Shown: piece after piece, positions 31,216 to 32,376 of the stretch
Layout: the number at the start of each line of letters is the position of its first letter
Position numbering within the stretch: position 1 is the first letter of the stretch
Assembly (NCBI GenBank): GCA_963621885.1
Contig: CAVFFT010000039.1
Location: 1 to 32,376, forward strand
Reading direction: 5' to 3'
Length of the DNA: 32,376 bases
DNA from: UMGS1519 sp963621885
GTDB lineage: Bacteria > Actinomycetota > Coriobacteriia > Coriobacteriales > Eggerthellaceae
Notes under the pieces: model-generated
Told to the model about the DNA's origin: nothing
Seen by the model: only the letters and a program-made list of their open reading frames with translations
Database searches by the model: none
Translations under genes and position numbers: made by a program

Positions 31216-32376
31216 ATGAGAAAAGGGCTGATGGGCGCGCTGGTCGCCCTCGCTATGGCGCTCTGCGTGGCGCCGGGCGCGGCGTTCGCCGCGGGAATCC
31301 AGGCGGGGCAGGTCGACCTGACGGTGAACACGAGCAAGGTGGCATTCGCAGGCCACGAGTGGTGGGTTATCGGCGACGCCACGAGCGGCGTCTATCCGCA
31401 GGAAGGCCACGTCACGCTGCTTGCGGCAAATGCTGATTTTGGTGACTCTAAATTCCGCGAAGAAATCGACATTGCTACCGATGGATATACGGCATATGAA
31501 GGAGGATATTATGCCAACAACCCCGCAGGCATGGCGGCATGGACGACCCTGGAAGAATACGCGGGAAGCACGCTGCAGCAGAAAATGGAATCCATCGCAA
31601 ATGGTATAAATACGAATTCGAGCAAGGAATATGCGCTCATCAGCGCAAGGAATCTGACAAGCGCAGATGGAATTCAGGGGCAGTCGATAGATGCCCAGAA
31701 ATTATGGGCGCTGTCAACGGCCGAGGCGAACGCAATAAATGATGCTAATGTTCGAGCATTTGATGAAGCGTGGTGGCTGCGGTCTCCTGGCACCCTTAAG
31801 TTTCACGCTAATATTGCATTCAGCGACGGCAGCGTCGGTTCTGGTGGGACCAACGTTGCCTCCACATATCGTGTGCGCCCAGCTTTGCAAATGAATCTTT
31901 CATCCGTCCTCTTCACGTCCTCGGCGTCCGCGGGCGGCAAGTCGTCCGCGACGGTGGGCGGCGGCCTTCAGAAGGCAGCGGCGGCCACCGGCACGCTGAA
32001 GTTCACGATGAAGGACAGCTCGCAGACCCTCGACCTCGTCGCGACCCCCTCGCAGGCCGTCCAGACCGGCTCCGACCTCGCGTTCAGCTACAAGGGCGCG
32101 ACCACGGGAACGAACCAGTATGCCTCCTGCGTCCTCAAGGACGCCGACGGCGATGTCGCCTACTACGGCAAGCTCGCCGACTGCTCCGGCGAGGACGCGG
32201 CATCGGGCGCGCTCTCCATCCCGCTTGACGGCGTGGAAGACGGCGCCTACACGCTCGAGGTCTTCTCCGAGGAGGCCAACGCCGACACGAGCACCGACTT
32301 CTGCGGCGAGCCCGTCACGATGACCGTCACGGTGTCCGCCGGCCAGGGAACGGTGAGCGACTTCAACGGCACGGTG
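31216..32376 (+). CDS. Secreted surface protein with lectin-like WWLRSPG domain, cut by the window end
   Basis: 387 codons, open to the window edge. The signal peptide MRKGLMGALVALAMALCVAP ends near AFA-AG (residues 25-27). The mature part opens with a W-rich segment (HEWWVIGD, 47-54). A globular domain follows with WWLRSPG at 186-192 and a VRPAL motif at 220-224. This pattern fits the DUF6273 / C-type-lectin-like domains common in gut bacterial surface proteins. After FTSSASAGGKSS a different repeat-type domain begins (TGTLKFTMKDSSQTLDL) and continues past the end. GGAAG is only two bases before the ATG, so the ribosome site is poor. Bases at about 31430-31905 are visibly less GC-rich than either side. 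A cell-wall anchor or further repeats are expected beyond the window. Confidence 0.8.
   Translation, partial: MRKGLMGALVALAMALCVAPGAAFAAGIQAGQVDLTVNTSKVAFAGHEWWVIGDATSGVYPQEGHVTLLAANADFGDSKFREEIDIATDGYTAYEGGYYANNPAGMAAWTTLEEYAGSTLQQKMESIANGINTNSSKEYALISARNLTSADGIQGQSIDAQKLWALSTAEANAINDANVRAFDEAWWLRSPGTLKFHANIAFSDGSVGSGGTNVASTYRVRPALQMNLSSVLFTSSASAGGKSSATVGGGLQKAAAATGTLKFTMKDSSQTLDLVATPSQAVQTGSDLAFSYKGATTGTNQYASCVLKDADGDVAYYGKLADCSGEDAASGALSIPLDGVEDGAYTLEVFSEEANADTSTDFCGEPVTMTVTVSAGQGTVSDFNGTV

Noticed and set aside
31760..31905. Variable region of a diversity-generating retroelement
   Set aside because: The WWLRSPG to VRPAL segment resembles the lectin fold used by such systems, but no reverse transcriptase or template repeat is seen in the window and the DUF6273-type pattern explains it.

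Overview
The window reads as chromosomal DNA from a GC-rich Gram-positive bacterium of the actinobacterial phylum, most likely class Coriobacteriia (Eggerthellaceae or a relative). This is inferred from gene style: lipoproteins with a Cys lipobox, an LCP cell-wall ligase, a PrsA-like foldase, a GH13/GH77-type glucanotransferase, a DUF5679 zinc ribbon, a family-M16C peptidase and very acidic Ala/Asp/Glu/Tyr-rich protein tails. No 16S rRNA gene is present, so the taxonomy is not proven.

Layout. At 1-3300 four genes lie on the minus strand: a VOC-fold protein and a LysR regulator that share an upstream motif, a small membrane protein, and a zinc phospholipase-C-like protein. At 3500-13500 the plus strand carries an asparagine-synthetase-like protein lacking the glutaminase nucleophile, a lipoprotein, a 4-alpha-glucanotransferase with a decayed GH13 module, an M16C metallopeptidase and GAPDH. 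From 13440 to 16930 come a strong terminator, an unusual array of about eight 20-23-bp repeats, and a GntR/YtrA-type regulator overlapping an ABC ATPase and its permease.

From 17100 to 24350 are a coiled-coil protein and a 1943-residue membrane protein. The latter looks like an M28 aminopeptidase fold that has lost its zinc ligands and is split by about 1,550 residues of acidic, repeat-rich, probably disordered sequence. This is the strongest candidate for something undescribed. From 24400 to 30420 are a DUF5679 protein, tRNA-Gly(CCC), a phosphoglycolate-phosphatase-like HAD enzyme, an LCP protein with a Tyr/Asp tail, a small minus-strand protein with a promoter predicting a leaderless mRNA, a PrsA-like foldase lipoprotein and an orphan ABC ATPase.

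The right end has two adjacent tRNA-Ser genes (GGA and CGA). The 3' end of the second, with its terminator, recurs about 270 bp downstream. Beyond it is a secreted surface protein, cut by the window end, whose putative promoter has a G8 tract between -35 and -10 and whose coding sequence is compositionally mosaic.

Working together: the foldase, LCP protein, lipoprotein, coiled-coil/giant-protein pair and surface protein all point to the cell envelope. The glucanotransferase and GAPDH belong to glycogen/maltodextrin use and glycolysis. Coordinates and motifs were read by eye; family names rest on recalled motifs, not on searches.
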